From Thuidium tamariscinum (lineage: Eukaryota > Streptophyta > Bryopsida > Hypnales > Thuidiaceae), in assembly GCA_947034885.2 (NCBI GenBank), contig OX344755.2, positions 11,100,501 to 11,164,500 on the forward strand: a stretch of 64,000 bases of DNA. Reading direction: 5' to 3'. Every line of letters begins with the position of its first letter. The stretch's first letter is position 1. Positions 1 through 10,882 of the stretch are shown piece after piece. A program made the translations under genes and the position numbers. Below the pieces are notes generated by a model. That model saw only the letters and a program-made list of their open reading frames with translations, was not told where the DNA came from and searched no databases.

Positions 1-299
1 GTGTGTTTATTTTGTGTGCCAAATAATTATATATTTCTTAGAGATAATGTATGATCTACCAAATCATAAAACTATATATTCTTGGAATATTTTTAATAGT
101 TTAAATTTAAATGCATTACTTACAAGGTACTATAAAATTTCCCTTGGAATCAAAGGTATATACACATAACTTTATGTATGTCCCTTTTTTCCCTTGAGGT
201 TGTTTTTGGACAATTAATTTAGTAAGATTATAACTCTATTGTAAAAAAAATAGCAGAATTTTATCTATGTACTATTAATTTTTATATAGATATCACCAG
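1..299. other. AT-rich flank, nothing recognised
   Basis: AT-rich sequence without a convincing ORF, RNA gene or repeat structure. It runs directly into the minisatellite. Confidence 0.5.
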
Positions 300-1440
300 A
301 TATTCTAGGAACCACCTAGTTCTTATATGGACATCATCAAGTAGCCCACAAGCCACCTAGTTCTTACATGGACATGACAAGTATCACCCCAAGTATCCCA
401 CGAGCTACCTACTTCTCATATGGATATCACCAAGTATCCTTTGAGCCACCTAATTTTCAAAATGGACATCACCAAGTATCCCATGAGCCACCTAGTTTTG
501 ATATGGATATTATCAATTTTTCCACAAGCCATTTAATTTTCATGTGGTCATCACCAACTATCTCATAAGCCATCTAGTTTTTATATAGACATCACCTAAT
601 ATCCCATGATTTGCCTAGTTTTTATATGGATATCACCAAGTTTTCATGTTAACATCACCAAGTATCTTGTAAACCACCTAGTTCTAATATGGATATCACT
701 AAATTTTCCATGACCTACCTAGTTTTTATACAAACATCACCAAGTATTTTACGAGCCACCTAGTTCTTATATGGACATCACCAAGTATCACCCCAAGTAT
801 TCCATGAGCTACCTACTTCTCATATGGATATCGCCAAGTATCCTATGAGCCACCTAATTTTCAAAATGGACATCACCAAGTATCCCATGAGCCACCTAAT
901 TTTGATATGGACATTACCAATTTTCCCACAAGCCATTTAATTTTCATGTAGTCATCATCAAGTATCTCATGAGCCATCTAGTTTTCATACAAATATCACC
1001 AAATATCCCATGACTTGCATAGTTTTCATATAGATGTCACCAACTTTTCATGAGGACATCACCAAGTATCCCATAAGCCACCTAATTTTGATATGGACAT
1101 CACCAAATTTCCAATGAGCCACCTAGTTCTCATACTGACATAAATATCCCATGAGCCACCTAGTTCTCATGCTGATATAAGTATCCCATGCGCCACCTAG
1201 TTTTGATATGGACATGACCAAATTTCCGATGAGCCACCTAGTTCTCATACTGATATAAATATCCCATGAGCCACCTAGTTCTCATGCTGACATAAGTATC
1301 CCATGCGCCACCTAGTTTTAGTATGAACATCACCAAATTTTCCATGACCTGCCTAGTTCTTACACAACCATGACCAAGTATCCCACGAGCCACCTAGTTC
1401 TTGTCTAGATATCCGCAAGTGTCACCCAAGTATTCCACGA
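300..1440. repeat. Minisatellite of 37-41 bp units with higher-order repeats
   Basis: About 28 degenerate head-to-tail units, each pairing GCCACCTAGTT with a following ATGGACATCACCAAGTAT and CCCATGA. Full units are about 41 bp; a shorter 37-bp variant has lost part of the second block. There is higher-order structure. The stretch starting near 359 recurs near 763 (period about 404 bp). At 1126-1240 a three-unit block of 37+37+41 bp recurs with a 115-bp period. Short ORFs inside are not conserved from unit to unit, so it is read as non-coding satellite DNA. Confidence 0.9.
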
Positions 1441-2968
1441 GCCTCGAAGAAATAGCTGGCTCCTTCTCCCAAAACGTTAAAAAAAGCGCTGCTCGCGGGC
1501 CGCGCCTCTAGCTTCGCAGCTGCTTCCCGGGCACCTCCCGAAAGCCACATTTGGGATTTCAGGGATGGTGGCTTGGTCCCTCAGAAGGTGCTTTCCCTGT
1601 CCTCCTTCTCTCTCCTCAGGCCACACCTTGCCCCTTGCTCCCTTGTCTTGGCCTTCCCCTCCAGGATCGCCATCGCCATCGGCCTCGCCATCAAATCCCG
1701 GCTTCACTCGTCGTCTTCAAGTCGCTCTTCCCATTCAGCCGTTCCACTGGCTTGGAAAGCACGCGGGGAGAAGAGGGAAGTGGGGAGGGTTTCCGTCGGG
1801 CGATTCCATTCTCCATGCGTCGGTCGGGTGGAGCAACGAGAAGGAGGTTCTTTCGGGTGGCGGAAGGGAGGCGTGCACTAGACAGGTGGGATCCTGGACC
1901 GGACCAGACCGGACTGGACTGAACTGGACTTGCTTCGCTTCGCTTCTGTTTGCTTCTCTGGTTTTTGACTTTTAGTGGTGGTGGATTTGAGTGGTGTCGT
2001 GGAGGTGAGGTAGGGTTTGTGTAGTGGGGTAGTGAGGGTTGGGGGTGGCTGGGTTGTGGGTGAGATTTGGGCAGGTTTGAAATGGGTGAGTGTTTCTGTG
2101 AGAGTGTTCTGTGAAATTCTCGGTTTGGTTGTGGATTCTTTTGGTTGGGGTGGAAGGGGAGTAGTTTCTGAAGAGGGCTAGGTTCTTGAGGATTGAAGGC
2201 AAGATGTGCGTGTGCGTTGTTGTGAGCTTAGAATATGTGTGTTTGGGTTGTAACCGTGGCCTTCAGAACGAACGTCGCTTTGGATATTAGTGTATGAGGT
2301 GGATTTTGTTTTGTGTACGTGTTTTGTATGTTCAAGTGATTTCAAGGCATGATGTGCCTGTAACGTGGTTACTAACCTTAGTTTTCTTTTGGTTTGTCGT
2401 CAGGTCGTTCACCTACACCACACGATGGTTGCAACCTTCCTCAGAGTATGCGATATGCGCTTGGATGTTATGAAGATTCTCTTCTGAGTTATTTGGGATT
2501 CTCGAATTTTAGAAAGATTTTGAGCGTGCGTTTTGCTTTGGAATAGAGCAGGCTGAGTACTTAACTGACAGTACCAATTTATTTCGTGTTGTCCATGTAC
2601 AGGCTTCCCCAGACTGAACGTTCTTTCAAACAGAGGGTGAGCTTAAGAAAAGGTCAACAAGCAGTTGAACGTCTTCAGTAGGCCAGCCACTCGCTCTTCT
2701 ATCAAGGTAGCGAAGACTTTACTTGAACCTCTTCTTAGAATGCTTTTGTAACATTCCTCAGATCTCGAAGGTGGTACTTGGGTGTTCATTCTGACCTGCA
2801 TCACGTTGGAATGTTTGATTGCATTGTGCTTAGGTTAGTTGGATTAGCTGCTGCTTCTGCACTGAGGCATTACTGTAGTTGTTACAAGAAATCGTCTGGC
2901 TCGTGAGTGATTTTGGATGATGCAAATCACTGCTCAGTGCACTTACTCGTATGATTTGAATGGGGGCT
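1441..2968 (+). promoter_or_regulatory. GC-rich promoter and leader region of the Myb/SANT-like gene
   Basis: GC content rises sharply at about 1480 and stays high to about 1960, then a GT-rich stretch leads to the gene at 3076. Several overlapping ORFs exist at 1477-1975, but they start and stop in every frame and resemble no family, so they are not called. Likely contents are a promoter and a spliced 5' leader. A tract ending in GCAG at 2971-2974 and another ending at 3081 look like splice acceptors. No confident TATA box or transcription start was seen. Confidence 0.35.
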
Positions 2969-3040
2969 ATGCAGGAAATTTTTGATCTGTATCAGGAGCT
3001 TCTGAGGCGTCATCCACCAGAAGGGCACCTTGCGACGTAG
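2969..3040 (+). promoter_or_regulatory. Upstream ORF of 23 codons in the leader of the Myb/SANT-like gene
   Basis: ATG at 2969 opens a 23-codon frame ending in TAG at 3038-3040, 35 bases before the main ATG. The peptide begins MQEIFDLYQELLRRHPP and looks protein-like: an amphipathic start, then paired arginines and prolines. It is in the same frame as the main ORF but separated from it by the stop. It could limit translation of the regulator or be a conserved-peptide uORF. The alternative is that GCAG at 2971-2974 is a splice acceptor, making this leader exon sequence. Confidence 0.35.
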
Positions 3041-3075
3041 GTGCCGGTGCGGGTCCTGACCCTCCCGCTTTTTCC

Positions 3076-4260
3076 ATGCAGTCGACTAGCGGCGAGCATT
3101 TGGCTCTCTTTTCTCCCGGAGTGCTTGATAGCAGCGGCTATGGCGCGTGGAGTGGGGGCTTCACCGCCACGCCCGTCGGCTTCCCCGATGTAGAAACAAA
3201 ACGAGCCCCGAAGCGCAAAGACCGTGAGATTTGGAAAGATGGTGTTTCATTAGAATTCGACGAGCATGGCGACATGGATTACTCTCTAGACACAGGGACA
3301 TTGAACTGGACGGACCAAGGCGAAGTCTGGAAGGAGCACCCGAGCATGAAGACCGTGGGGGAGGATCACGGCAAGGGCAAGCTCCACCGGGGGAAGAAGC
3401 CGGAGCGCTCGTCCAAGCAGCACGACGACTTCAGTTCCGACGGGGATAGGAAGGGTGGCCGCAAGCGCAAGCGCAAGGAGATCGAGACCGCCGTGCCCTG
3501 GACGGAGGAGATGGTGAAGTACTTGTTCGAAACCTACGACGACGTGCACCGGCGCCTCTTCATCGAGAGCCGCGGCAAGGTGAAGAACCAGAAGAAGTGG
3601 GACCCCATTATCAAGACGATGCAGGAGAAGTTCGGCAGGGAGTTCACCAAGAACCAGTGCGAGAGCAAGTACTGGAAGGTGCGCCGCGAGTGCACCAAGT
3701 ACAAGCTGCGCCTGGAGAAGCGTGCTGCGCACGAGAGCAACGCGGATGTGTACTCCGGCAAGGCAGTTCGTGAGCTTCTAAAGCCGAAGTTCTATGATGT
3801 GTGGCTGGAAGTCGCGAGCGACATCTCCAATCGCATGCCTGACATCGAGCTTGTAGACTCGGGATCCGAGGATGACCTGCCAGAGCTGCCGAGCAAGGCG
3901 GGTGGGAGCGGTCATGACGAGGAAGTGCATGATGGTGAGGCAAGTCAGCATGAGCACCGACATTCGACCAGCTGCGCCATTGTACGTGAAATGCAGCAGC
4001 TCATCACTGTGAGGCTGGAGGCGTCGGAGAAGCGTGAGGAGGCACTCAACATCCGCGCCGAGCTCACCATGGAGCTCCTGCGGCAGCACATGGAGAGGAT
4101 GGAGCGCACGGGGCTGACGGGCGATGATGCGCGGCAGCGGCAGCTGCAGATGATCGAGGGCGTGGACAATAAGCTGGACCGGCTGGTGAACGGACTGGGC
4201 ACTTTGAACAAGAACATTGGAGCCATCATCGGCAGAGTGACGTCCATTCAACGATCCTAG
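3076..4260 (+). CDS. Myb/SANT-like (trihelix-like) DNA-binding protein, 394 aa
   Basis: Probable nuclear transcription regulator, encoded by one uninterrupted 394-codon ORF. Residues 125-135 (RKGGRKRKRKE) form a basic nuclear localisation signal. Residues 140-215 form a Myb/SANT-like domain (PWTEEMVKYLFETYDD, then KNQKKWDPIIKTMQEKFG, then KNQCESKYWKVRRE); W142, W175 and W200 sit where trihelix or SANT helices carry core aromatics. An acidic, Ser/Glu/His-rich linker follows (about 256-297). Residues 300-345 are charged and heptad-like (a predicted coiled coil for oligomerisation), and the last 35 residues could be a second short helix. The N-terminus is low complexity. The ATG is the first in frame after the uORF stop, but it overlaps an acceptor-like TTTTTCCATGCAG, so a spliced isoform starting further upstream cannot be excluded. 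DNA target unknown. No neighbouring gene suggests a pathway. Confidence 0.85.
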   Translation: MQSTSGEHLALFSPGVLDSSGYGAWSGGFTATPVGFPDVETKRAPKRKDREIWKDGVSLEFDEHGDMDYSLDTGTLNWTDQGEVWKEHPSMKTVGEDHGKGKLHRGKKPERSSKQHDDFSSDGDRKGGRKRKRKEIETAVPWTEEMVKYLFETYDDVHRRLFIESRGKVKNQKKWDPIIKTMQEKFGREFTKNQCESKYWKVRRECTKYKLRLEKRAAHESNADVYSGKAVRELLKPKFYDVWLEVASDISNRMPDIELVDSGSEDDLPELPSKAGGSGHDEEVHDGEASQHEHRHSTSCAIVREMQQLITVRLEASEKREEALNIRAELTMELLRQHMERMERTGLTGDDARQRQLQMIEGVDNKLDRLVNGLGTLNKNIGAIIGRVTSIQRS

Positions 4261-5689
4261 AGTTCCTCACAGAACAGAGTAAGGTGCTAAACAACTCTTT
4301 TCATCACTTCCAGGATTTCATGTATGTGGACTGTTGCGAATTTTGTTATTCTCGTGAGGGAATTGAAATTTAGAAATTCAAGGCGAAACGAAAACTGTTT
4401 TTGACCTAAAAATATATCTTCTGTGAATGATCAAGAGTGTATCTGTGTGGATGTCCATTTCTATCATCTTGACCAGGCCATTTGCATGATCAAGTGAACC
4501 CTAGAGTATCCACTAATATGGGATTTCAGTTTGACAGTTTCCTGTGACTATTTTTGATACATTCTCATTTTCTACTGTGGATGGATTCAGGTCAAGGGAC
4601 GGAGATGGCTGTTCCTTGCTAGCAGCAGATGCTGTGGGTTTTGCAAGTTTACAATCCTCAGGGTGTATTGCAATGGTTGAGGCTGGCAAAATTCGCAGGT
4701 ACTGCAGACTCAAAATTACTGTGACGGGTCAGGTGAGGGCATTGAGGCACGGCCTGGTGCCTTGGGTTGTAGATAGGTAGATTTCGTGGAGTTGAGAGTC
4801 ATGGAGCGGGAAATGGAGAGAGTGATGAGCCTTCTGTGACGAGAATGGTTCCTGTCTGACCTGCAGTAGAGGAAACGGAGGGAGTGATAAGAGCATCACA
4901 GTTGCAATAAGCAGTGCTATACTGCCATGGCCTTCAGCAACTGTTGCAGTTGTTGCTATGGTGATGCCTTTGGAGTATTTGAAGGCCTGGGAATGGGTTA
5001 TATAAGACAGGGTTTTGTTTATTCTTGCATGTCTGGAGAGAAGGACTTTAGGACCTTTGATGAAAATGTACAGTTCATGCTAAGATAACTTGATTGTGAA
5101 TTCAATTTGAATTTTAATATTCTTTTTTATAAGTGGTTGTTGAAGTTAAATGTGAACTAGTTTGATGTGGATACGTACTACCATTCTCTTGTAATCACAG
5201 ATGCAATCTACTCCATTTCTGTCTTGTAAGATGCTTGACGTGCTCATAGAATATGCTTGAATACTTTGAGTCTATTTCTGAAATGTTTTTAAATATTCTT
5301 GGCATCTTTGTAAGAAACTACTTATTAGATGGACACAGGCTCGCGTTGGTCTTGACAAATGTCATTTTAGATAGCATCTTGGTGTGTTCAACAAAGCAAC
5401 TTTGATACGGACTGTAGTTAACTGCGGACATTTTGTGTAATGGCATATCATGCCAAAGGTGAGTTCGACAATTTGCTGGTATGGTTTTAGTGCTTGTGTG
5501 TCCCTGTGTCTATCCTTGTCGTCTTCTTCTTGATTCTTATTTCTTAAAAGCCTGCCATTTGTTGCAACTCAGCTTGTGGTAAGAGAGTGGCTCTGGAGTC
5601 GTTTGATTCCTGCGATTCCTGCGTCTTTGACTTTCACGTGCTGTGGTGGGCTTGATTTATCCGATATTCACGGACACTCGTTGCACTGC
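4261..5689. other. Downstream flank and probable 3' UTR
   Basis: Moderate GC at first, then increasingly AT-rich. The first several hundred bases are probably the 3' UTR of the Myb/SANT-like gene. No ORF resembles a known protein and no other gene was recognised. Confidence 0.4.
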
Positions 5690-6311
5690 ATTACTCATCT
5701 CTAATATTGCAGGTAGCCTTTACTTTATCATCCCAGAAACGAAGCTGTGGCTGTTCTTTGGCTGATGAATGACACAGAATCTTTTTGTGCAAAGTGTTCA
5801 TCTTTGGAATTTTGTACAAAAAGGGGAGATCTTGCTTTGTAGCTTGACCTCCACAGGTTACTTTTGTTTTTGTAGCTTGACCTTCACAGGTTACTTTTGT
5901 TTTTTTCAAAGTGGATGATGTCATGTGATATCAAAAGGGAGGATTTTGTTTTTTTCAAAGTGGATGATGTCATATGATATCAAAAGGTGTGATTTCTATA
6001 GTTATTAGCTTGGTGTTTAATCCTTATATGTTGAGGTGGACTTTTTGTGTCCAATGGATGACAAAATCTTTTTGTGTGGGATAGAAGTGTCACTATTCAT
6101 GCTTGGAATTTTTTTATGGAGAAGGGAGATCTTCAATATGAGTTTGATGTACAATGAGTGCATTTGAATGACTATTCATGCTTGGAATTTCTTATGAAAA
6201 GGAGAGATCTTCAATATGAAGTTGACTTACAATGAGTGCATTTGAATGTTTGTAAATCAATGATTTCCAAGATGTCAAAATGGATGATTTCTAGAGTTAC
6301 TAATCCATCCT
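5690..6311. repeat. Degenerate dispersed and tandem repeats
   Basis: Short imperfect tandem duplications follow one another: about 33-bp units from 5838 (TGTAGCTTGACC, CACAGGTTACTTTTG), about 49-bp units from 5906 (CAAAGTGGATGATGTCAT), and 79-bp units from 6093 to 6249 (CTATTCATGCTTGGAATT, AGATCTTCAATATGA). The motif CCAATGGATGACA near 6050 recurs at 6350 and at about 58345. This appears to be a decayed member of the element family that ends in the next entry. Confidence 0.6.
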
Positions 6312-7702
6312 TTAACCCTTGAAGATCGATGTGGATGTCAAACGTTTGATGGATGACAAATAATCTTTCTTTGTAGAATGAAAGAGTAACTATTCATCCT
6401 TGGACTTTTGCATTAGGAGATTTTTGAAGCCATTGGAAGACTATAGGTTCCTGGACTGCGGGAACGCAATTTTTGCCGCGTGAATATGAATCCTAGGTAA
6501 TAGAAAGAGTGCCACATCATTAAATTTATTTTTCTTGAAATTTATTTTTGGGGATTTTTTTCATATGTCAGGACCCCCCAATTTTTTATTTTTTATTTTT
6601 GGGTAAATGTTGGCCTAACAGATGTTAGGCCAGTAGTTATGAGAATAGTTTCGGGGAACAACCCCGAAAACAACCTTTTGGAGGCTTCAAATCCCTTCTA
6701 ATGTGTGGAAATGGAAAATCTTCTACAATATTTTGACTTGAAATTAGTACTTTTGGATTTTCTTAAACCATTGATTCTTTTACATTCATCCTTTAAGGAT
6801 TAAGAGTTACAACCCACAAATGATGCTAAAGCCATTTTAAGGTTGATAAAGGAATAAATATCTTTCCATGTAGGATGGGAGTGCAAATATTCATCTTCAA
6901 AATCATAGATGGAAAGTTTGGGGGGTGCACTTCCATTTTTTTATTTGGTCATGTACAAACAAATTTTGGACACCCTATTTTATATCCATTACTAGTATTT
7001 TTTTAATATTAATAATAATTAGTTACAAATTTTTGAAAAAGAAAAGCATATACTATAAAGCTGAAAATAACTTTCACACCCCTACATTGTATAAAAGAAA
7101 ATTTGAAAGATGAAAAAAAGAAATCTATAGAATAACTTTCTATTGAAATTTTATTTTGGCTGAATATTGATGCAGTAGTCATCTTCATGTGATCTCTATA
7201 AATATTTGAGCTGAAAAACATGCCATTTTAGTTCATTTTTCAACCCTTCCTAGACAATATATCACATCTTATTTGGGATTGAAATTTTTGGCAATAAAAA
7301 CCTATAGACATTATCAAACAAATCTCAAAATTGTAGGTTAAAATTATAGTTTATTAGAAAGTATTAGGAGATTGTAGAATCACTGGTGTTCATGCGGTTA
7401 CTATAGAGATATTAAGTGCACTCCCTTGGATGGGAAGGGGAGATTTTCTACAACGGTTTGAGTGCTTTTAAATGTCTTTAAACCAATGATTTCTACAAAA
7501 TCAAAATTGATGATTTCCAAGAGTATTAGCCTATTGTTTAAGGGTTAAGGGTTAATCATGAAAGGATGTAGCCCCCATAACTAAGGTTGTCACAAAAATT
7601 CTCTAATATTGGACCAATAGGTGCATTTTTTTGTTTCTATAAAGAACAATCAGTAGTAATCCATCAAACACTTTTTGGTCCTCAATGTCTTTCAAGGGTT
7701 AA
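6312..7702. mobile_element. Probable TTAA-type inverted-repeat element, decayed, with a nested insertion
   Basis: The left end is TTAACCCTTGAAGATCG, followed by AAACGTTTGATGGATGAC. The right end, read inverted from 7702, is TTAACCCTTGAAAGACA, followed by AAGTGTTTGATGGATTAC. The two ends therefore form an imperfect inverted repeat of about 45 bp beginning with TTAA, as in the other TTAACCC elements of this window. No transposase ORF was found inside. A separate 293-bp element interrupts it at 6411. The boundaries depend on one pairing, and the region may hold several overlapping copies. Confidence 0.45.
6411..6703. mobile_element. CATTAG-type MITE-like element, copy 1
   Basis: It starts CATTAGGAGATTTTTGAAGC and ends AAATCCCTTCTAATG, so the termini form an inverted repeat of about 15 bp. 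A diverged copy lies at 30992-31278, a weaker one at 33104-33396 and a fragment at about 49917. A GC-rich internal hairpin, GTTTCGGGG-AACA-CCCCGAAAC-like, is shared with the second copy. It interrupts the surrounding repeat between CTTGGACTTTTG and TGTGGAAATGG, which read on as one sequence in related copies. No coding capacity. Superfamily not assigned. Confidence 0.7.
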
Positions 7703-8720
7703 AAAAGTTTGATGGCATCAATTTTGATTCATATATTTATATGGTTTTATAATTTTTAATCATGCATGATTCAATTTTTTACAGTTTACTATCCTCTCAA
7801 AAGATGCAGCCACTCTTCCTAAAACAACAACCCGAGGCAATTAAACAGGGCCGTTGATTCTAAGATATGACCTTCTTTGCCATTGATCTAATAAGGGAAG
7901 AAAAACAAGGACCGTTGATACGGCCGTAGTCCAATGTCCACAACCGTTGATCTCAGGGTTTCTCAAACCCAACAGCTCATTGGCACAATTGAAATCAATT
8001 TTTGGCATCAACGATGTGTAAGAAGTTTCCTTTGCAGACAAAAAAGCTTGATCGCCATAGCTAGTGAGAAAATGAGCGTCAATTGAGAATCTCAACTAAG
8101 TCAATATGTAAGTCGGAGTTCTCATTGTAATGTCGACGATCAATAGAGCTGCATTCTGTGAACAATTGTAGGAATTAGGTGCAGTGCGAGTGTATTCGGG
8201 TGCAATGTTATAATCTTCAATGTTTCTTGGAAGTGCTTCAAGGGGGGGGGGGGGGGGGCTTCTCGGTGTTGCTTTAGGGTGAGTACCTCTTCCTTGTCAT
8301 TTTTTTGCTTCATTTTTTTGCTGTTGCTTTTGCTAACGGTGAGTGTTGATGAGTGGTGCTTATAGGGTTTCTGATTTGTATTTTTTATTTCTTCAGGTAG
8401 AATGTTCTTGGGGTGCCATCTTGATCCTGGAGAGGGGAGTGATTTTGTGTGAGTGGTAGATGTATGAGTAGGGTTACAATGGTTCTAGTGTTTCGATCTA
8501 GCTGAGGTTTCGATCCTTCGGGTGCGGTGCTTCAATCCACAGTGCAACTGGAACGGCATTCCTGTAAACATTCCCATGATTTTTTTTTTTCATAAGTTGT
8601 TTTTCTACTATTAGGTAAGTGCATAGTGTCCGAGGTCTGCTTACATTTCTTCTGCTATGTTGCATGTTTTGACTTCTATGGCATTATACAGGTGTTTGTG
8701 GTTGATGCAGATGTAGTTCA
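7703..8720. other. Possible transcribed remnant; no protein recognised
   Basis: GC is higher than in the surroundings. ACCGTTGAT-like words recur at 7850-7960. A plausible intron runs from a donor GG|GTGAGTACC at 8279 to an acceptor TTTCTTCAG ending at 8396, which suggests a spliced non-coding transcript or the 5' part of a dead gene. No ORF of family character is present. Confidence 0.25.
8242..8258 (+). repeat. Homopolymer tract of 17 G
   Basis: Seventeen consecutive G bases just upstream of the putative donor at 8279. The exact length is prone to sequencing error. Confidence 0.9.
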
Positions 8721-10882
8721 AATGTGGCCAAGTGATTCAAAGTCTTAGGATTTAAAGATTTTCAAATTCATAGTTTGAGGTAGATGCTTTGGCTTCAATA
8801 CTCCTATTTCACATTTTTTAGTTCTTTTTTTGGTACACTTCTTCTATGTACATATCCAAAATTGTAATATAAAACCTCATTTGTTAATCAAAATTGTCAT
8901 GTACAACCTCTTCTGGTATACAACATGAGCCATCTGATGTAAAAGCTTTCACTACAATTTTTCATAGCTAGGGTTCTAATAAATTTGATGTCCCATCACA
9001 ATACGCCATGTGAAAAACCAATACAATTAATTTGGAGATTAATTGAAAATTCATAGTTTTACAGTGTCCCTCACTATGCACTCAAAAGACAGGTGACAAC
9101 ATGACAAGATATATTTACAATATATTCCAAACAAATATCTTACTTTATTTAAGACTTGGATTAATGATTATATTTTATTCCTTTAATTTTTATATGCATT
9201 TACTAAAATTGAAAAAAATATTTATTGAAATTTGAAAATATTAGGATAAACCTACCTACGACATGCAAAATGAGTGGTTTGTCCTATTGCCATTAAGAAA
9301 AAATCTCAGATTTTTTCTACGAAAAGAGATATGTGAGAAAAAAAACGATTTGAATTTTATTATTTGAATCATTTCTAAATTTTATATGAATTTTATATAA
9401 AGTATACTACTGAATTGGCCCAAGAAAATCTTTAAACTATCCTAAGTCAACAAAATGTATCTATAATGATGAAATGGTCATCCTACTACTTTAAGTAGGC
9501 ACAACATTTTCAAACATAGTTACAAGATTTCTACATATAACTAGATATGACCCTAATTTAGAAATTTCTTGAAGTGACAAATATAGATTGTCAATTCTTT
9601 AACAAACCAATTCAATTCAAATTTCATTTGTCATTTGGTTTATTTACTCCATGTTGTTGACATGCTAGATGATTCACATACATAACATTGTTCATGAGTA
9701 AGCTCTGCTCCCTTAAACTTATAAAGGAACTAAATATTTAGGAAGAAATGTCAAAAGTGCTTAATCTTCAATGAGCTACTCAAAAACTAATTCCATTTTT
9801 TCAACCAATATTCTTGCCAATAGGCTTCAAGTCTTCAACAATGTTTTCAAGACTACATATTATATTTAGCAATGTTATCTACACCAAATAGGGGTTTTAA
9901 CCCCTAAAAGCCCAAGGGGTTCAAATAGAATATAAATGTATTATAAAATAGAAGATTTATAACTTTTTTGTAGTTTGCATCAAAGAAGATAATGTGAAGG
10001 AGAAAAAGTAGAAGGCAATTGTTTGATCAAAATTATAAAATTAATTTTAGATTCTCTTTAGATGAATTTTGAAAATATAACCTCAAAAATTTACAAAAAA
10101 TACAATTTCTATCTTTAGCATTTGAATTTTTTTATTGGTTGAAATTGTGGTTTTTACATATTTGTAAGAAAATGCATAACATCTAGTAATGAGAATACCA
10201 TTACTTTCTCCAAATAGTAAGTTTTTGAACACTAGGCAAATTTTAAGCTCTTAGTTTGTGCTATTTCTTTTATAATTTTTCTTTGACCATAGCAATCTTA
10301 GTATTGAATGCAAATATTGAAAAGGAGATCAATCTTTAAAATAAATGTTTGAAATGTGATGTACAACCCCAAAACACTTTAGTATCAATTGATGTACAAC
10401 GAAGGTAGATATTTATGTAGTGTAGAATGTCAATTATTTAGTGTGGATTTCTTTAAAACCCTTATTTAGTGTAGTTGAATAGCAATTGGATCAAGATTTT
10501 TCTGCTAATAATTATCAAAAGTCATACATAATGTACAAAGTCTCCTTTTCCTTTTAACAAGTTCTTTTACAGTCGCAATCCACGAACATTTAGAATGCTC
10601 TACTTTAACCTTTACAGACTTGTTGCAGACTTTAAAGATTTGATGAATGAGATCATTATTAGTTATAGAAAAAAGAACATCTATTCATTCAATATAATTA
10701 GAATATTTTGGTCACTACCACGGTCATGGGGGCCGTGTTCTTCTACGTTCAAGTATACTATCTAAACTTTCATGCAATGTGCACCCAAAACATACCCTAA
10801 AAGAGATCAAAAACCTCGACGACCACGTGTCCCCCCCCAATTGCCTCAGACTCCTCACACATCAATCCCCCGTGGCAGTTCT
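8721..10882. other. AT-rich intergenic DNA with one dispersed repeat
   Basis: Mostly AT-rich with no convincing gene. About 9230-9560 matches about 57290-57520: both contain a TGGTTT(G/A)TCCT block, then a CTACTTTAAGTAGG-like block, then ACATTTTC(A/T)AACAT. This marks a dispersed repeat of unknown class. The last 150 bases before 10883 probably include the 3' UTR of the oxidase gene. Confidence 0.45.

Noticed and set aside
300..1440. CRISPR-like alternation of repeats
   Set aside because: Units are contiguous and degenerate with no unique spacers, and the DNA is plant nuclear; it is a minisatellite.
1477..1975. Several overlapping ORFs of 76-136 codons on both strands
   Set aside because: They overlap in all frames of a GC-rich leader or promoter block, have low-complexity composition and resemble no family.
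3231..4251. Long minus-strand and frame-shifted ORFs over the Myb/SANT-like gene
   Set aside because: Shadows of a GC-rich coding region; only the 394-codon plus frame has recognisable domains.
9893..9925. TTAACCCCTAAAAGCCC, resembling a TTAA-type end
   Set aside because: No partner GGGGTTAA at a plausible distance was found; may be a fragment or chance.
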